Assembly (NCBI GenBank): GCA_025353105.1
Contig: JANXRG010000078.1
Location: 1 to 51,272 of the forward strand
Length of the DNA: 51,272 bases
Source: Verrucomicrobiota bacterium
GTDB lineage: Bacteria; Verrucomicrobiota; Verrucomicrobiia; Chthoniobacterales; SZAS-18
Direction: 5' to 3'
Made by a program: the position numbers and the translations under genes. Below the pieces are notes generated by a model, which was not told the DNA's origin, searched no databases, and saw nothing but the letters and a program-made list of their open reading frames with translations. Positions 49,717 to 51,272 of this stretch are shown one piece after another. Numbering within the stretch: the first letter of the stretch is position 1; each line of letters begins with the position of its first letter.

Positions 49717-51065
49717 CGCACCGCGTGTGCCTCCCGCAGCCACGCGAGCGCGGCCTCGCGATCGGCAAACACGCCTTCCAGTTGGCGGTTCTGCGCGCCT
49801 TCCAGAATCGCCTTGAATTCCGGGCCCGGCTTCAGCCCCAGCAGAATCAAATCGTGGCCCGTGACGAATGGCTTGGGAATCAGCGGCTCGCTCGAGAACT
49901 CCACCTGCTTCGCATGGAGAAAATCATAGTTGTCGAGCATCGCGTGGCTGCCGAGGCAATCGGCCCGGTGCAGTTCCAGTTCGTCGCCGAAGCCCGGCCG
50001 CGCGAGAAAGCGCTTCAGCTTCGCGACGCGCATCTGCTGGACGTCCTTGAAGGCCATGTGATTTCGCACGGCCTCGGTCGTGGCTTCAATTTCGTGGTTC
50101 GAAAACCGCAGACGGCGCATGACCTTCGCCGTCATCTCGGCGCCGACGTGCTCGTGCCCGTTGAACCGGATGCGGCCGCCGTCTTCCACATCAACGCGCG
50201 CACAGGCGGGCTTGCCGATGTCGTGAAACAGCGCACCGAACGCGAGCGGCACCGATACCGTCTCCGCCGGCAGCAACGAGAGTACGAGTCGCGTGTGCAC
50301 GAAGACGTCGCCCTCCGGATGGAATTGCGGCGGTTGCTCGCAGCCCTTGAGCGTTTCGAGTTCGGGCAACACCTCCTTCATCAGGCCGCTGGCATCGAGG
50401 AGATCCCAGCCGCGCACGCGGGTCGACGCGGTGAAAACTTTCACGAGTTCGTCGCGGATCCGTTCCGGACTGATCGCGTGAATCTCGCCGGCCGCCACTC
50501 GCACCGCTTCCCAGGTGGCGGGCTCGATTGCAAAATCGAGCGTCGCGGCGAACCGCACCACCCGCAGCATCCGCAGGCGATCCTCCGCAAATCGCGCCGC
50601 AGGGTCGCCGATCGCCCGCAGGATCCTTGCGTCGAGATCGGCCCGGCCGCCGACGTAATCGATGACCTCGCCGCCGCCCGAGCCGGCCAGTGGGTCAAAG
50701 AACATGCCGTTGATCGTGAAATCGCGTCGCGCGGCATCCTCCCGGGCGTTCGTGAACCGCACGGTCTCCGGTCGGCGACCGTCGATATAAACGCCATCGG
50801 CCCGGAAGCTGGCGACCTCCAGCGAGTGACCGCCCTCGAGCACGACCACCACCCCGAAATGCGCCCCCACCGCGACGTGGCGGGGGAAAAGTTGCTGGAC
50901 ATCCTCGGGGGTGGCATCGGTGGCCACATCGAAATCCTGGGGCTCCTTGCCGAGCAGCATGTCGCGCACGCAGCCGCCGGCGAAATAGGCGGTGAACCCG
51001 GCGTCCCGCAGGCGTCGCACGATGTTCCGGGCGGCATCTTCCAAGGGGGTGGAGGCGGGCTTCAC
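49713..51065 (-). CDS. cca: CCA tRNA nucleotidyltransferase with HD domain
   Basis: Adds or repairs the 3'-terminal CCA of tRNAs. The 450-aa class II enzyme has the GG motif (FAGGCVRDML, 29-37), metal-binding D44 and D46 (QDFDVATDA), RRDFTING (113-120), EDRLRMLRVVRF (161-172) and an HD domain with H281-D282 (GALFHDIGKPA). The HD part suggests extra phosphohydrolase activity or tRNA-quality functions. The tRNA-Gln in this window already encodes CCA, so repair may be a main task. Start ATG 51065; upstream sequence is A-rich on this strand's complement. Confidence 0.94.
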   Translation of the reverse strand: MKPASTPLEDAARNIVRRLRDAGFTAYFAGGCVRDMLLGKEPQDFDVATDATPEDVQQLFPRHVAVGAHFGVVVVLEGGHSLEVASFRADGVYIDGRRPETVRFTNAREDAARRDFTINGMFFDPLAGSGGGEVIDYVGGRADLDARILRAIGDPAARFAEDRLRMLRVVRFAATLDFAIEPATWEAVRVAAGEIHAISPERIRDELVKVFTASTRVRGWDLLDASGLMKEVLPELETLKGCEQPPQFHPEGDVFVHTRLVLSLLPAETVSVPLAFGALFHDIGKPACARVDVEDGGRIRFNGHEHVGAEMTAKVMRRLRFSNHEIEATTEAVRNHMAFKDVQQMRVAKLKRFLARPGFGDELELHRADCLGSHAMLDNYDFLHAKQVEFSSEPLIPKPFVTGHDLILLGLKPGPEFKAILEGAQNRQLEGVFADREAALAWLREAHAVR

Positions 51066-51134
51066 GACCGAAGGGTAAGCCCGACCGAAAAAAAACCAAA
51101 AAATCGTCTGACAAATTGAACGGGCCCCTTCCCT

Positions 51135-51250
51135 CCGGGTCTAATCTATCAGGTTAAGGTGATTCGGGTCCGCGCACGTTTGCTTCGTGAGATTCCTTGG
51201 CGTGCGCGGCCCGAATTGTTTTTTGTCGGGGTGTTCCCTCTGTAGACCGG
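51135..51250 (+). ncRNA. Structured RNA or terminator-bearing leader at the window edge
   Basis: A long stem ATTCGGGTCCGCGCACG (51162-51178) pairs with the segment at 51201-51216 (one bulged T) around a 22-base loop, followed immediately by TGTTTTTT (51217-51224). Outside it CCGGGTCTA (51135-51143) can pair with TAGACCGG (51243-51250). The stem plus T-run is a strong plus-strand intrinsic terminator, yet no plus-strand gene lies upstream. It may end a small RNA, act as an attenuator for a gene beyond the edge, or be a riboswitch expression platform; no known RNA family is recognised. Confidence 0.4.
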
Positions 51251-51272
51251 CTTGTCACAGAAAATTCACTTG

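Noticed and set aside
49725-51119. 464-aa plus-strand ORF opposite cca
   Set aside because: Antisense to a fully conserved CCA-adding enzyme; no domain of its own.

Overview
The window is GC-rich and gene-dense. It most likely comes from a member of Verrucomicrobiota, probably Opitutia. This is an inference from three things: the Alternative Complex III plus heme-copper oxidase operon, the secreted beta-helix proteins carrying the PGAPAPTMKTLDQ signature, and the near absence of Shine-Dalgarno sequences. No rRNA or other taxonomic marker is present to prove it.

Left part (1-6.2 kb): a truncated OppB/DppB-type ABC permease; a polyvalent-protein-kinase-like gene coupled to a 65-aa ORF; a VapBC toxin-antitoxin pair whose operator palindrome overlaps the vapB start codon; the rpsO-pnp ribosomal protein/RNA decay pair with hairpins between the genes and terminators after each; and tRNA-Gln(TTG).

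Middle-left (6.2-18.6 kb): a short orphan RND permease, then five paralogous secreted right-handed beta-helix proteins on the minus strand. These share a signal peptide/stalk module and a conserved promoter-leader block (TANNNN-N3-4-GGTTCC just before the start codon). They fall into two repeat types, and two copies share a nearly identical 3' end. Two small exported proteins sit among them, one carrying a REP-like palindrome pair inside its reading frame. A ChaA-type Ca2+/H+ antiporter closes the region.

Centre (18.8-40 kb): one plus-strand respiratory superoperon. In order it encodes Alternative Complex III (actABCDEF), a single-TM protein of unknown function, a cbb3-type oxidase module (ccoS, ccoN, ccoO and a one-heme ccoP-like gene), an A-family oxidase with its heme A enzymes (coxB, coxA, ctaA, ctaB, a 38-aa membrane peptide, coxC, a SCO copper chaperone), then an orphan LivK-like binding protein, a 3-hydroxybutyrate-dehydrogenase-like SDR, a small CxxC membrane protein and a DUF420 (CtaM-like) protein. 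Together they would carry electrons from quinol through ACIII and c-type heme domains to either of two oxygen-reducing oxidases.

Right part (40-51.3 kb): an MtnK-like kinase facing a putative porin with a clear terminator; a four-gene polar amino-acid ABC transporter on the minus strand; a TPR membrane protein; an ECF sigma factor/RskA-type anti-sigma pair; a CCA tRNA nucleotidyltransferase whose stop codon overlaps the anti-sigma stop; and, at the edge, a strong hairpin with a T-tract that may belong to an RNA or a leader of a gene outside the window.
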